From: Maribacter aestuarii
GTDB taxonomy: Bacteria > Bacteroidota > Bacteroidia > Flavobacteriales > Flavobacteriaceae
Length of the DNA: 64,000 nt
Direction of reading: 5' to 3'
Assembly (NCBI RefSeq): GCF_027474845.2
Contig: NZ_CP107031.2
Span: 310,001-374,000, forward strand
The translations under genes and the position numbers were made by a program. Positions 27,996-37,069 of the stretch are shown piece by piece; position 1 is the stretch's first letter, and each line of letters starts with the position of its first letter. A model generated the notes under the pieces. That model was not told where the DNA came from. It worked only from the letters and a program-made list of their open reading frames with translations, and made no database searches.

Positions 27996-29777
27996 TCAAT
28001 CGTTTAGGAGTTCCATCGCTTTTTGCATCTGCGCATCTTTATCGGATGCAAAATCACTAGCAGTGGTCTTTACCAAATAATCGGGAACGACCCCAGAATT
28101 GGGCATCTCCTTTTTGGCAAACGCACCCATAACTGGAAAATCGATTTCAATACCTGAATTGGGTAGCGTCAAAAAGACGATTTGCCCTCCATTGATTTCT
28201 CTTTGATTACCACCCGTTTCTTCACCGACTATCTTTCCTATTGCAAATTGTTTAAAGTCTCGTGCCGTGTAAAAGGCCAAGGAAGTATTGGTGGGCGCAG
28301 TAAGCAGCAATACCTCTCCTTCAAAAACAGCTTCCTTGGCGGGCTTTGGTATCCTGTTTTCCCTCTTTTCCTCAAAAACATAATATACGCCGTCCCTGGC
28401 ATCAGGATTTTTTAAATTATAGAACCACGGATTTTCACCCCATGTTTTAATGTGCGGCTTTAGTATTTCAGGAAATAGTAAAAAACGAGTTCTACCTTCC
28501 CTAGGAAATAATTCCACCTTCTCTCGGTCAAATGGTAGATATGAAAAAAGTTCATTCTTCATTTCGTCCAATCCCCCGGCGTTTTTGCGAATATCGATAA
28601 TGAGCTTACGAATATTCCGTTTTTTTAAGTTGACAAAAGCCGTGGCCAAAAACTCTTTATAATCAATGGTCATGGCTTTCCAACCCGAAAGTCCAAAGGA
28701 ATTTAGGGTCAAAACCCCTACGCCATCCTTAATTTCAAATACCCAAGTGTCGTCCCTATGGTAGGGGAATTCAGGGTAACGTTCCGCAAGTATCTTGGCC
28801 CTTTGTTCACGATGCATTCCCGGCACATCCACCTTATATTCCTTTTCATCATGCTTCAGTAAAATGTTGAATTGGTTGTTCTTCAATCGGAATTTGAGCG
28901 GAAAAAAAACGTCGAATGCATTGTACCTAAAATCGAAACCGTCCACCTCCAGTTTTGCGATTCTATTCTTATCCGTAGCACCGTCCGCCGCCACATAGGA
29001 CATCAGTTCACTTTTAATTTTAGAAACTGGAATACCGTTGATTTTCATTACCTCTGTTCCCCTTTTGAGCAGATTCTTGCTGGAAGCGTTTAATCCAACG
29101 ATCATACGGTCATCGAACCATTTGAACGTGAAGGGTAATTTGTCCTCCTGTTCGTGGATGATGCTGTTCACAATCCTGCCCTGATTATTGAAACCGACCT
29201 TGGTATGATCACATTGAATGACTGCGGTCACTTTCGACATGGCCAAATAAGCGCCCCCGATCGACCTAGATTTTTTGAATTTAGCCTTCAGAGCCTGCAA
29301 CTCAGCTTTGATATCCTCTTTAGATGCGTAGCGATAGGTTCCGGGATGCACCTGTAGAACCATTTCTTCCAACAAAGCGTAATCCTTCATTAGATTTTCG
29401 GAGGAAATAGCATCTAGGCTTATAATATCAACGGGCTTCTCCTTGTTCCAAATATCTGTTATTGTACTTTCCCCAAGGGGAAAAGTAAGTGTTCTATTAT
29501 CGATTCCCTCCCAAGCTATGTCACCGTCTCGATCCCACACATATTTGTATTCGACCGTTTTAACATCGGCCAAAAAATCAAGTGTTATTTTTGCATTATC
29601 CAGAAATAGGGTTTTTTCCCATGACAGGGGGGCTACGCTACCCCGTATGCCCAAAACATCCATTGAGGCTTCAGGCACATCATCTACTTGAAACGTAATA
29701 CTGTTATCTTGGGAAAACCCTATTTTAGCTAAAACACCAACCAATAGAGAAAAAACAAATGTTTTTTTAAATATCAT
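27996..29777 (-). CDS. S41-family peptidase with N-terminal CBM20-like module, exported
   Basis: The signal peptide ends at ~22 (LAKIGFSQ). Residues ~25-105 (LGIRGSVAPLSWEKTLFL, VEYKYVWDRDGDIAWEGIDN in part) resemble a CBM20/48-type beta sandwich. A helical cap follows, then a PDZ-like region (~240-330) and the S41 tail-specific protease core: VGVLTLNSFG, LIIDIRKNAGG and the probable nucleophile Ser499 in TAPTNTSLAFY, followed by GKIVGEETGGNQ. At 593 aa it is larger than CtpA-type enzymes because of the N-terminal module. It may degrade or process envelope peptides; substrate unknown. It abuts the DinB gene upstream (no gap), so it is in the same operon. Confidence 0.87.
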   Translation of the reverse strand: MIFKKTFVFSLLVGVLAKIGFSQDNSITFQVDDVPEASMDVLGIRGSVAPLSWEKTLFLDNAKITLDFLADVKTVEYKYVWDRDGDIAWEGIDNRTLTFPLGESTITDIWNKEKPVDIISLDAISSENLMKDYALLEEMVLQVHPGTYRYASKEDIKAELQALKAKFKKSRSIGGAYLAMSKVTAVIQCDHTKVGFNNQGRIVNSIIHEQEDKLPFTFKWFDDRMIVGLNASSKNLLKRGTEVMKINGIPVSKIKSELMSYVAADGATDKNRIAKLEVDGFDFRYNAFDVFFPLKFRLKNNQFNILLKHDEKEYKVDVPGMHREQRAKILAERYPEFPYHRDDTWVFEIKDGVGVLTLNSFGLSGWKAMTIDYKEFLATAFVNLKKRNIRKLIIDIRKNAGGLDEMKNELFSYLPFDREKVELFPREGRTRFLLFPEILKPHIKTWGENPWFYNLKNPDARDGVYYVFEEKRENRIPKPAKEAVFEGEVLLLTAPTNTSLAFYTARDFKQFAIGKIVGEETGGNQREINGGQIVFLTLPNSGIEIDFPVMGAFAKKEMPNSGVVPDYLVKTTASDFASDKDAQMQKAMELLND

Positions 29778-30296
29778 TTATAAATATTTTTCCGTTATTA
29801 TCTCCATATGCCATATTTCGTGACCGGTTATCGTAAATGCCGCTGCCCTTGCGGACATCGGACCGCCGTTTGCACTTCCTACCTGTATCAAATCCGTATC
29901 GCTTAAACTATTTAGAAGTGATAGGGAATGCTCCCGACCCGCTTGGAACTCTTGTATCAGTTCGTCCAGACTTTTTTCATTAGCACGTGATGGCTGGATA
30001 TAAATATTTTGATTGAAACCGGCCAGTTCCGTCTTGTCATGTCTGGCAATTCGAAAACAGCGGTACATAAATATCCGCTCGGTATCGATTAGGTGTTGTA
30101 GTATTTCTTTACAGTTCCATTTATCGGTATTGTATCTATACGATAGTTTATCTTCTGGAATGTTACCGAAAAAATTGACGATCTTGATTTTCCCATTCTC
30201 AAAACTGTCTTGTAAGGATAAATTGTCATCCAATTTATAAATATACCTTCCGTAGTAAGAGTCAAATTCTTCCGGAGAAATGTCATTGGTAGTCAT
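29778..30296 (-). CDS. DinB family four-helix-bundle protein
   Basis: 172 aa with the DinB/YfiT layout: the first metal-site helix YNTDKWNCKEILQHLIDTE (His ~67), EFQAGREHSLSLLNSL in the middle and FTITGHEIWHMEIITEKYL at the end (two His). Three histidines at these places normally bind a divalent metal. Family members are thiol-dependent transferases or of unknown function. It is the first gene of the minus-strand run and is divergent from the Lrp-type regulator across 118 bp. Confidence 0.9.
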   Translation of the reverse strand: MTTNDISPEEFDSYYGRYIYKLDDNLSLQDSFENGKIKIVNFFGNIPEDKLSYRYNTDKWNCKEILQHLIDTERIFMYRCFRIARHDKTELAGFNQNIYIQPSRANEKSLDELIQEFQAGREHSLSLLNSLSDTDLIQVGSANGGPMSARAAAFTITGHEIWHMEIITEKYL

Positions 30297-30377
30297 ACCG
30301 CACGATTTTATAACACAAAGTTACTTATGAAAATCTAAACTTTTATTTATATAATTATGCAATAAATATAAATTTCC

Positions 30378-30385
30378 TAATTTTG
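30378..30385 (+). promoter_or_regulatory. Candidate -7 element of the Lrp-type gene
   Basis: TAATTTTG matches the Bacteroidota -7 consensus TAnnTTTG, 29 bp ahead of the ATG at 30415. The -33 TTG is not exact (TTA at a spacing of 20). Plausible but weak. Confidence 0.35.
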
Positions 30386-30414
30386 TAAGGTAATACAGTA
30401 AAAAAATATTAGTA

Positions 30415-30858
30415 ATGAACATGGACTCGATAAATTGGAAAATTTTAGAAATGTTACAAGAAAATGCAAGAGTAGCCTTAAAGGATATTGCAGCAGCCGT
30501 CGGACTTGCTTCTCCTACGGTAGCCGAGCGCATTCAAAAGTTGGAAGATGCAGGAATAATCGGATCGTATAACACAAAGGTAAACTTGGACAAATTGGGT
30601 TACTCTCTAGGGGTTTATATTTCCATCAAAATCCGATTCGGCCAAACTCCTAGATTCGAGGAGTTTATACCATCCGTACCAGAAATAAGCGAATGCCACA
30701 AATTGACAGGGAGGGACTGCATGCTGATGAAGGGACATGTTAGGGATGCCAAACATTTGGAGGATCTTAATTCCAGATTGGCGGCTTACGGAGAACTTAC
30801 TACATCTTTAATTTTAAATTCAATTGTTAAAAATAAGGTTTACCAAGAGCCATTTTAA
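30415..30858 (+). CDS. Lrp/AsnC family transcriptional regulator
   Basis: 147 aa. The N-terminal helix-turn-helix is INWKILEMLQENARVALKDI plus LASPTVAERIQKLEDAGII; the C-terminal RAM/Lrp-AsnC effector domain (LGVYISIKIRF, ECHKLTGRDCMLMKGHVRD) follows. The start could be the second Met (30421). Lrp-type proteins respond to amino acids and control metabolic genes. It is divergent from the dinB-led run, so it may regulate that run, itself, or distant genes; nothing in the sequence decides. Confidence 0.93.
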   Translation: MNMDSINWKILEMLQENARVALKDIAAAVGLASPTVAERIQKLEDAGIIGSYNTKVNLDKLGYSLGVYISIKIRFGQTPRFEEFIPSVPEISECHKLTGRDCMLMKGHVRDAKHLEDLNSRLAAYGELTTSLILNSIVKNKVYQEPF

Positions 30859-31253
30859 CTAAGTAATATATTCTGTAAAGTGTTTACAGTTTATTATAAT
30901 GATTACAATTTTAAAATCTTGGAAGATATCGTCTTTAAAAAGACTTTTTTTGAAACTTGGAAAAATAAGTTTTTCTTTTCCCAAAGTGCCGCATTCTTGG
31001 TCTCTTTAAATATTATCGCTAATTATCTTTTTATAGGAAGCTTTACGAAAACTAAATGGGCATGCAGTACTATGAGAAATTAAGCTTATGCTTTTATTTT
31101 TCGTTTTCTTTTTTGGTCCGAATCCGTGTTCCCCGAGAACCTGGACCAGCAACATCATTAAAAATGGGGGTTTGGCAAAGTGCAGGATAAAACAAGTAAC
31201 CGAATAGGTCTCGCTGAAGCTTGAATTTTATAGGATTTTGGGATTTTTATAAA
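30859..31253. other. Intergenic stretch without a recognisable gene
   Basis: Between the Lrp-type gene and the tRNA pair I see only AT-rich sequence and one 67-codon frame (30880-31083) with no protein-like features. Nothing further can be supported. Confidence 0.6.
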
Positions 31254-31284
31254 ATATAAAACCCTGAAATTCAGGGTTTTATAT
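31254..31284 (-). terminator. Intrinsic terminator after the tRNA genes
   Basis: A 14-bp perfect stem: ATATAAAACCCTGA (31254-31267) pairs with TCAGGGTTTTATAT (31271-31284) around a 3-nt loop. On the minus strand it follows tRNA-Pro within 10 bp and ends in T-rich DNA. Confidence 0.85.
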
Positions 31285-31292
31285 TCAATTCG

Positions 31293-31367
31293 TCGGGGTG
31301 GCAGGATTCGAACCTGCGACCTCCGCGTCCCAAACGCGGCGCGATAACCGGGCTACGCTACACCCCG
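31293..31367 (-). tRNA. tRNA-Pro (anticodon TGG)
   Basis: On the minus strand the acceptor CGGGGTG pairs with CACCCCG plus discriminator A. The anticodon stem is CCGCG/CGCGG around TTTGGGA, giving anticodon TGG. The T arm is GCAGGTTCGAATCCTGC. A complete cloverleaf of 75 nt without encoded CCA. Confidence 0.96.
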
Positions 31368-31416
31368 AATTGGTTATCAATTTCAATAAAAATCTATCTT
31401 CTCACACAGACTCTTG

Positions 31417-31505
31417 CGGAGAGACAGGGATTCGAACCCTGGGTACCCTTGTTAGGGTACGACGATTTAGCAAACCGCTCCTTTCGGCCACTCAGGCACC
31501 TCTCC
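31417..31505 (-). tRNA. tRNA-Ser (anticodon GCT)
   Basis: On the minus strand GGAGAGG pairs with TCTCTCC (one G-U), discriminator G. The D arm is TGCCTGAGTGGCCGAAAGGA, the anticodon loop TTTGCTAAA (anticodon GCT). A long variable arm (GTACCC/GGGTAC) marks a class II tRNA, and the T arm is CAGGGTTCGAATCCCTG. 89 nt; lies 49 bp upstream of tRNA-Pro on the same strand. Confidence 0.96.
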
Positions 31506-31615
31506 TTAAAAAATATTATGAACATTCGCCCGAAAGCGGTTGCAAATGTACATTTTTTCAACCCTACAAAGCAACTATTTATTTGGATTTTTTAAAAATT
31601 TTGAACAGCACCTAT

Positions 31616-33651
31616 TTACTCTGGATATTCAACTCTCAAATGATAAATATTCGTTAGTTTCTTTTTGAAAACCTTCTTAATCATTTCAATTTCTTTAAAA
31701 GTTATATCCGAATTTAAAAACTGGTTTAATTTCATCTGCCCAGAGATGATTTTTTCCACGAATTCATCAATTATTAAGAAAGTGGGGTCCTTAAGACTCT
31801 TAGAGGCCGCCTCTACAGAGTCTGCCATCATTAAGATGGCCGTTTCCTTTGAAAAAGGTAAAGGACCGGGGTATCTAAAATCTTCTTCATTTATATCTTC
31901 CCCCAATTCCTTTTGTTTTTTATAAAAATAATAAACCAAAGTAGTACCATGGTGCGACCTTATAAAATCAATAATTCTATCCGGAAGATTATTTTTTCTG
32001 GCCAGTTCAATTCCATTAATGACATGGTCAATTATTATACGTGCACTGTCCTTTGGGCTAATTTCATCATGCGGATTAACGTTGGTAATTTGATTCTCGG
32101 TAAAATAGTTTGCATCGTTCATTTTACCGATATCGTGATAAAGAGCACCAACGCGTACGAGCATTGCGTTGGCTCCTATTTGATTCGCAGCGGCCTCCGC
32201 TAAATTTGCCACTTGCAGCGAATGATTGAACGTACCGGGAGCCTTATTTGAGAGTTCTTTTAAGAGTTTGGAGTTCGTGTCCGAAAGCTCTAAAAGAGAA
32301 ACATCGGATACGAGTCCGAAAAGTTTTTCATAAATGTAAATGAGCGGTTGTACAAACAGTGTAATCATACCATTAAGAAAAAATAGACCTAGAGTAAACC
32401 ACTCAATATTGTTAAGATTTCCTTCTTGTATGATATGGAAAGCCAAATAACCCACTACATATATAAGTGTAATCTGCCCAACGGAAACGAAAAGATTAGC
32501 CCTCTTATAAAGTTCCGATACAGTAAGTATAGTAACAATCCCTGCTATGATTTGAAGAAAAATATACTCGAAACTGTTAGGAACCACAAAACCCAAAATT
32601 AGTACGGTTAGTACGTGGACAAAAAGACCTAATCGCGCATCAAAGAATGTTTTAAGTACAAGGGGTAGAATACAAAGAGGCACTACAAAGACATAAGCTT
32701 CATTATATTTTACCATCATCGTAGTAATGAATACCAATAAAAGAATATTAAAAAAGATAAACGTAACCTTCGTATTGTTGGCATAGACCTCTTTTCTGTA
32801 TTTCTTAAGAAACAAGAAAAGCATTATGAGTACTAATGCTACCAGTACCGTGTAACCGGCAAGAATAAAATAATAGTTATTTGCGGTCCATAGTTCCGAC
32901 TCATATTCAGCCTTTAATGACTCTAAAATCTTGAGATTTTCAGCCTCCACAACCTCTCCCTTGGCAATTATCAATTTACCTTCATCGACCATCCCCCTCA
33001 AATAAGAAATATCATTTAAAGCATCCTCTTTTGCCTTTTGAGATAAATCCTTATCATAAAGCACATTAGGAGCGATTAAATCAAAAAAAGTTTTTGAAAT
33101 TCGCTCTCATACATCTGCAGGTTTTTTTCTTTTAGAACAGTCTTTATGTATTCATCGGCGGTAGTTACCCGGTGAAACTCAGAAATAGGAACTTTGACCG
33201 CCTCATTGTTCCTAATTAAAAACATAAAACTATGCCCCTTCAACCCACCTGACTTTTCCAAAATCCCAGGCTTGTAGAGGGAGTCTAAAATAGTCTTCGA
33301 AATATTCCGTAAATAGGTAATGCTGCGTTTTGGCAGGTTACTCTCGGACCATTGGCTGTCAAACTTGGTATTGAACTGAGAATAGACCTCATCTACAATC
33401 TGTTGGTTATACCTGAAGTAAGGCAGCTGGTTTTCAGAAATCTGTCTCTTTTCTTCCGCAACTTCTTGGTCGGTTTTCTTTATGGAGAAATCAAAAGGGG
33501 CGTATAAATTTTCAAACTGCCATGGCTTTCCTTTTTGAAATTCATATTTAAATTTCCCTCCCTTTGGAAAGAAAAAAACGATGAATCCCACAGCCACCAC
33601 ATATAGAATATACTTATATATCAGCGACTGATTTTTGTAAAGATTGTCCAA
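31616..33651 (-). pseudogene. pgpH: PgpH-type 7TM-HD phosphohydrolase (cyclic di-AMP phosphodiesterase family), frameshifted
   Basis: Two frames add up to one ~680-aa 7TMR-HD protein. The first (33651-33076, TTG start) holds the N-terminal helix and the extracytoplasmic 7TMR-HDED region (DQEVAEEKRQISENQLPYF). The second (to 31616) holds seven membrane helices (~75-290 of that frame) and an HD domain with FNHSLQVANLAEAAA, LYHDIGKM and HHGTTLVYYFY. Homologues of this type hydrolyse cyclic di-AMP in other phyla. The break is at an A7 run (33083-33089; T7 on the coding strand): an eighth T gives KLFFDLIAPNVLYDKDL, reading straight on. This is probably a one-base sequencing loss in an otherwise sound gene; transcriptional slippage is a less likely alternative. 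Confidence 0.85.
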
Positions 33652-33725
33652 GAGATAAGATTAGTAGTGAATTCTTCAAAAATAGAAAATTATAAACTGA
33701 AATTAAGGAATTGACCGCATTACAA

Positions 33726-33733
33726 TAGGTTTG
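33726..33733 (+). promoter_or_regulatory. Candidate -7 element of the thiolase gene
   Basis: TAGGTTTG matches TAnnTTTG and lies 43 bp before the thiolase ATG. A TTG occurs only 12 bp upstream (33711), not at the normal ~19-bp spacing, so support is partial. Confidence 0.35.
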
Positions 33734-33776
33734 GATAAGAATTTATTAATTTCGCCACGATTAATCATGTAGACAT

Positions 33777-34952
33777 ATGAAAGAGGTAGTTATAGTTTCC
33801 GCAGTTAGGACCCCAATTGGTAGTTTTATGGGAGCGCTTTCAACGGTTCCGGCCCCTAAATTAGGTACTGTGGCCATTAAGGGCGCTTTAGAAAAAATTA
33901 ATTTAGACCCAGCATTGGTAGAAGAGGTACTTATGGGCAATGTTGTACAAGCTGGAACCGGGCAGGCTCCGGCAAGGCAAGCTGCCATTTATGCAGGAAT
34001 ACCAGATACAGTACCATGCACTACAATAAATAAGGTATGTGCCTCTGGAATGAAAGCAGTTATGCAGGCGGCACAATCCATCGCCCTTGGTGATGCATCG
34101 ATAATTGTTGCAGGAGGAATGGAAAACATGAGTCTTATTCCGCACTATGTGCATCTAAGAACGGCTACGAAGTTCGGGCCTTCTTCGCTAACCGATGGTA
34201 TGCAAAAAGATGGCCTGGTAGATGTATATGATCAGAATGCCATGGGCGTATGTGCTGATGCCTGTGCAACAAAATATGAATTTACACGGGAAGACCAGGA
34301 TAATTTTGCCATCCAATCCTACAAGAGGTCAGCAGCCGCGTGGAAAAAGGGCAATTTCAAAAACGAGGTTGTACCCGTTGCCGTTCCACAGAGAAGAGGG
34401 GAACCGATTATGGTGGAGGAAGATGAGGAATATAAAAATGTTATACTGGAAAAAATCCCCAATCTACGACCTGCTTTTTCAAAAGACGGTACCGTAACAG
34501 CAGCAAACGCTTCCACTATAAACGACGGTGCCGCTGCACTTATTTTAATGAGTGCGGATAAGGCCAAGGAACTGAACCTAAAACCACTAGCAACGATTAA
34601 GGGTTATGCAGATGCTGCACAGGAACCAAAATGGTTCACCACGGCGCCGGCAAAGGCATTACCGAAAGCACTTTCTAAGGCAGGGATTGCTATGGAAAAA
34701 GTAGATTATTATGAGTTCAATGAAGCATTTTCGGTTGTAGGTCTTGCCAATATGAAATTATTGGGCCTAAGTGATGATAAAGTAAATGTTAATGGAGGTG
34801 CCGTTTCTCTTGGACATCCCCTAGGATGTTCGGGAGCAAGAATTTTAGTGACCTTGCTCAACGTTCTAGGACAGAACAATGGCAAAATTGGGGCTGCTGC
34901 TATTTGTAATGGTGGCGGAGGCGCATCGGCAATCATTTTGGAAAGGACCTAA
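33777..34952 (+). CDS. Acetyl-CoA C-acetyltransferase (thiolase)
   Basis: 391 aa, typical for cytoplasmic biosynthetic or degradative thiolases. The nucleophile Cys is in [12 protein letters not shown] (~88), the His in [15 protein letters not shown] (~347) and the second Cys in [12 protein letters not shown] (~377), so the catalytic set is complete. The pathway (fatty acid, acetoacetyl-CoA or amino-acid degradation) cannot be fixed from the neighbours, since the next gene, 19 bp downstream, is an NlpC/P60-like protein. Confidence 0.94.
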   Translation: MKEVVIVSAVRTPIGSFMGALSTVPAPKLGTVAIKGALEKINLDPALVEEVLMGNVVQAGTGQAPARQAAIYAGIPDTVPCTTINKVCASGMKAVMQAAQSIALGDASIIVAGGMENMSLIPHYVHLRTATKFGPSSLTDGMQKDGLVDVYDQNAMGVCADACATKYEFTREDQDNFAIQSYKRSAAAWKKGNFKNEVVPVAVPQRRGEPIMVEEDEEYKNVILEKIPNLRPAFSKDGTVTAANASTINDGAAALILMSADKAKELNLKPLATIKGYADAAQEPKWFTTAPAKALPKALSKAGIAMEKVDYYEFNEAFSVVGLANMKLLGLSDDKVNVNGGAVSLGHPLGCSGARILVTLLNVLGQNNGKIGAAAICNGGGGASAIILERT

Positions 34953-34971
34953 TTTTCCGGAAAACTAATTC

Positions 34972-35724
34972 ATGCAATACGGTATCTGCCCACTTAGTGT
35001 TATTCCGGTAAGAAATGCTCCTGAAGCATCCGCTGAGATGACTTCCCAATTATTATTCGGAGAACATTTCAAAATTCTTGAATCTCGCAAATATTGGTCA
35101 AAAATAAGAACGGCTCATGATAAACTGGAAGGTTGGGTACTAAATGGACAAATTGATTTTATTTCAAAAGATGAATATGAGAAAATTCAGCACTCAGAAG
35201 AAAATGAACATTGTACGGATTTAATATCCTATGTTGAAAGTAATACCGGTATTCTAATCCCCATTCTTCTTGGGTCTTCAATTATTAAATCAAAAAGACT
35301 ACCCACCAGCTTTGAGGGCAGCAGTATCAAATCAAAACAGGAAAAGAACAATTTAGTAAAAATTGCTTTGCTCTATTTGAACTCGCCGGATCTGTGGGGA
35401 GGTAGGTCTCCCTTTGGAATAGATTCCGCAGGATTCACGCAAATAGTTTATAAAATTAATGGCTATAACATACAGCGCACTGCCTATGACCAGTCAGCAC
35501 AAGGTGTTGCATTGAGCTTCGTGGAAGAAAGCGAGCCAGGGGATTTAGCCTTTTTCGATAATGCATCGGGAACCATAGACCATGTAGGAATTATTATGGA
35601 AAACAACTATATTATCCATGTTAACGGCAGGGTTAGAATAGACCGCTTGGACCATACGGGAATTTTTAATAACGACATTAGGAACTATACCCATCAACTT
35701 CGTGTCATTAAAAAAGTAATATAA
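34972..35724 (+). CDS. NlpC/P60 (C40) homologue with Ser in place of the catalytic Cys
   Basis: The N-terminal ~65 residues look like a bacterial SH3 domain (PVRNAPEASAEMTSQLLFGE). The C-terminal NlpC/P60 domain (~125-250) has LNSPDLWGGRSPFGIDSAGF, where the family has the nucleophile in GIDCSGF. The codon at that place is TCC (Ser), followed by Ala. The His of DHVGIIM and the downstream IIHVNG are kept. Peptidoglycan endopeptidase activity is therefore doubtful, though wall binding could remain. No signal peptide is visible. Located 19 bp after the thiolase gene, followed by a terminator. Confidence 0.85.
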   Translation: MQYGICPLSVIPVRNAPEASAEMTSQLLFGEHFKILESRKYWSKIRTAHDKLEGWVLNGQIDFISKDEYEKIQHSEENEHCTDLISYVESNTGILIPILLGSSIIKSKRLPTSFEGSSIKSKQEKNNLVKIALLYLNSPDLWGGRSPFGIDSAGFTQIVYKINGYNIQRTAYDQSAQGVALSFVEESEPGDLAFFDNASGTIDHVGIIMENNYIIHVNGRVRIDRLDHTGIFNNDIRNYTHQLRVIKKVI

Positions 35725-35727
35725 AAA

Positions 35728-35749
35728 AAGGCCCTTGCAAAAGGACCTT
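35728..35749. terminator. Bidirectional terminator between convergent genes
   Basis: AAGGCCCTT (35728-35736) pairs with AAGGACCTT (35741-35749) with one mismatch, flanked by an A7 run before and a T7 run after, so it can serve the NlpC-like gene (plus) and the TPR gene (minus), which converge here. Confidence 0.75.
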
Positions 35750-35774
35750 CTATTTTTTTGAATAATCACGTAAC

Positions 35775-37037
35775 CTATTCTCCGAGTAACTTTTTTACTC
35801 TCATAAAGTTTTCGTTGTCTCCCATTGCCCCATATATATTTTTTAACTGTGTCAGTACTGCTTGATTATCTGGATTGGTCTTTAAGGCGGCCTCTAGGAT
35901 TCCAGCACCTTCTGTAAACAAATCATCCTTTTTAGTCTTTAGTTCATCATATTTGGCAATGTCCGCACGAGAATTACCTAATGAATTCATCTCATCTATC
36001 AATCCGTTTCCTTCATTCACGTATGTTGTTGATAGATTCAAGTATGCATTGGTATAACCAGGATTTAGCTCAATTGCCTTTTTGTAAGATTTTCTAGCCT
36101 CTTCAAAATCACCTTGCTCCATACTAATCACACCTACATTGTAGTGCAAATCTGGGTTATCAGGTGCAACAGAAATTGCCTCTGCCATTAAAGATTTAAA
36201 TTTCTCCTTGTCCCCCATTTTAAAATACAAGTTGGCCTCGTTCAAAATAAGGTTTACATCATTAGGATCGTTGGCTCTTGCCGCTTTATATGCATCCAGA
36301 GCTTCGTCATCTTTTCCAAGTTGCGTATAAATTAAAGCTGTGTTTTTTACAATTTCGGCTTTTTTAGACGGAGTTTTCTCATCGATCGGGTCGGAGTAGG
36401 CACCGGATTTAACCATTAAATCTCTTTGCACCTTATCCATTTCCTCAACCTCCCCGGAAGCGACATTGGTTGCCTTATAAACAATTCCACTACCATCGTA
36501 TCCTATATCTTGTAATTCTTTGTAATATTTCAGAGCTTGCTCATAATGACCTCCGTTTACTGCACTACTGGCAGCATAATAAAGATAAGAAGTATCTCGT
36601 GGGCTTATTTTATAGCTCATATATAATTTTTCAGCCGCCTCTTTAAACTTCTTATTTCCATTATCTGTTACCGCGGAATTGACCAAATCTGCCGTCAAGG
36701 ATGCGATATATTGATTTGTTTCATCTGAATATTTAGCTTTTCCCGAAGCTTCTTCCAAGGCTAACACCTTTTTGAAGGAGTCTACGGCTTCCTGAAAAGC
36801 ACTGTCGTTGCCTTTCTTAGCTAAATCCGTATAAATCTTCCCTCTAGTGAAATAGTATTGGGCTTGTAACTTCTCATCTGCTGCTCCAATTGATCCCGCC
36901 GCAGACTCAATCGCCGTTTTGGCGGCAGCGGCATCACCATCCTTTAATGCTTTTTCAGCATCTTTTATTTCGCTTTTCTGTGCGAAACCAACCATTGTGA
37001 AGGAAAGTGCCGCAAGTATTAAAATATTAGTTTTCAT
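35775..37037 (-). CDS. TPR-repeat exported protein
   Basis: Signal peptide MKTNILILAALSFTMVGFAQ, then tetratricopeptide repeats across most of 420 aa. Clear units include YYFTRGKIYTDLAKKG, ALIYTQLGKDDEALDAYKAA, NLYFKMGDKEKFKSLMAEA, YNVGVISMEQGDFEEARKSY and YLNLSTTYVNEGNGLIDEM. TPR proteins scaffold other proteins; the partner is unknown. It lies 32 bp downstream of gyrA on the same strand, an arrangement I associate with flavobacteria, and is probably cotranscribed. Confidence 0.85.
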   Translation of the reverse strand: MKTNILILAALSFTMVGFAQKSEIKDAEKALKDGDAAAAKTAIESAAGSIGAADEKLQAQYYFTRGKIYTDLAKKGNDSAFQEAVDSFKKVLALEEASGKAKYSDETNQYIASLTADLVNSAVTDNGNKKFKEAAEKLYMSYKISPRDTSYLYYAASSAVNGGHYEQALKYYKELQDIGYDGSGIVYKATNVASGEVEEMDKVQRDLMVKSGAYSDPIDEKTPSKKAEIVKNTALIYTQLGKDDEALDAYKAARANDPNDVNLILNEANLYFKMGDKEKFKSLMAEAISVAPDNPDLHYNVGVISMEQGDFEEARKSYKKAIELNPGYTNAYLNLSTTYVNEGNGLIDEMNSLGNSRADIAKYDELKTKKDDLFTEGAGILEAALKTNPDNQAVLTQLKNIYGAMGDNENFMRVKKLLGE

Positions 37038-37069
37038 TTTTGATATATTAATTATTAGTGTTTAAAAAT

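Noticed and set aside
30880..31083. 67-codon ORF after the Lrp-type gene
   Set aside because: Low-complexity Phe/Lys/Asn composition typical of AT-rich noncoding DNA.
31298..31657. 119-codon plus-strand ORF starting MAGFEPATSASQTRRD across the two tRNAs
   Set aside because: It is the antisense of tRNA-Pro and tRNA-Ser. 'AGFEPATSASQTRR'-type peptides are a known spurious annotation from tRNA antisense reading.
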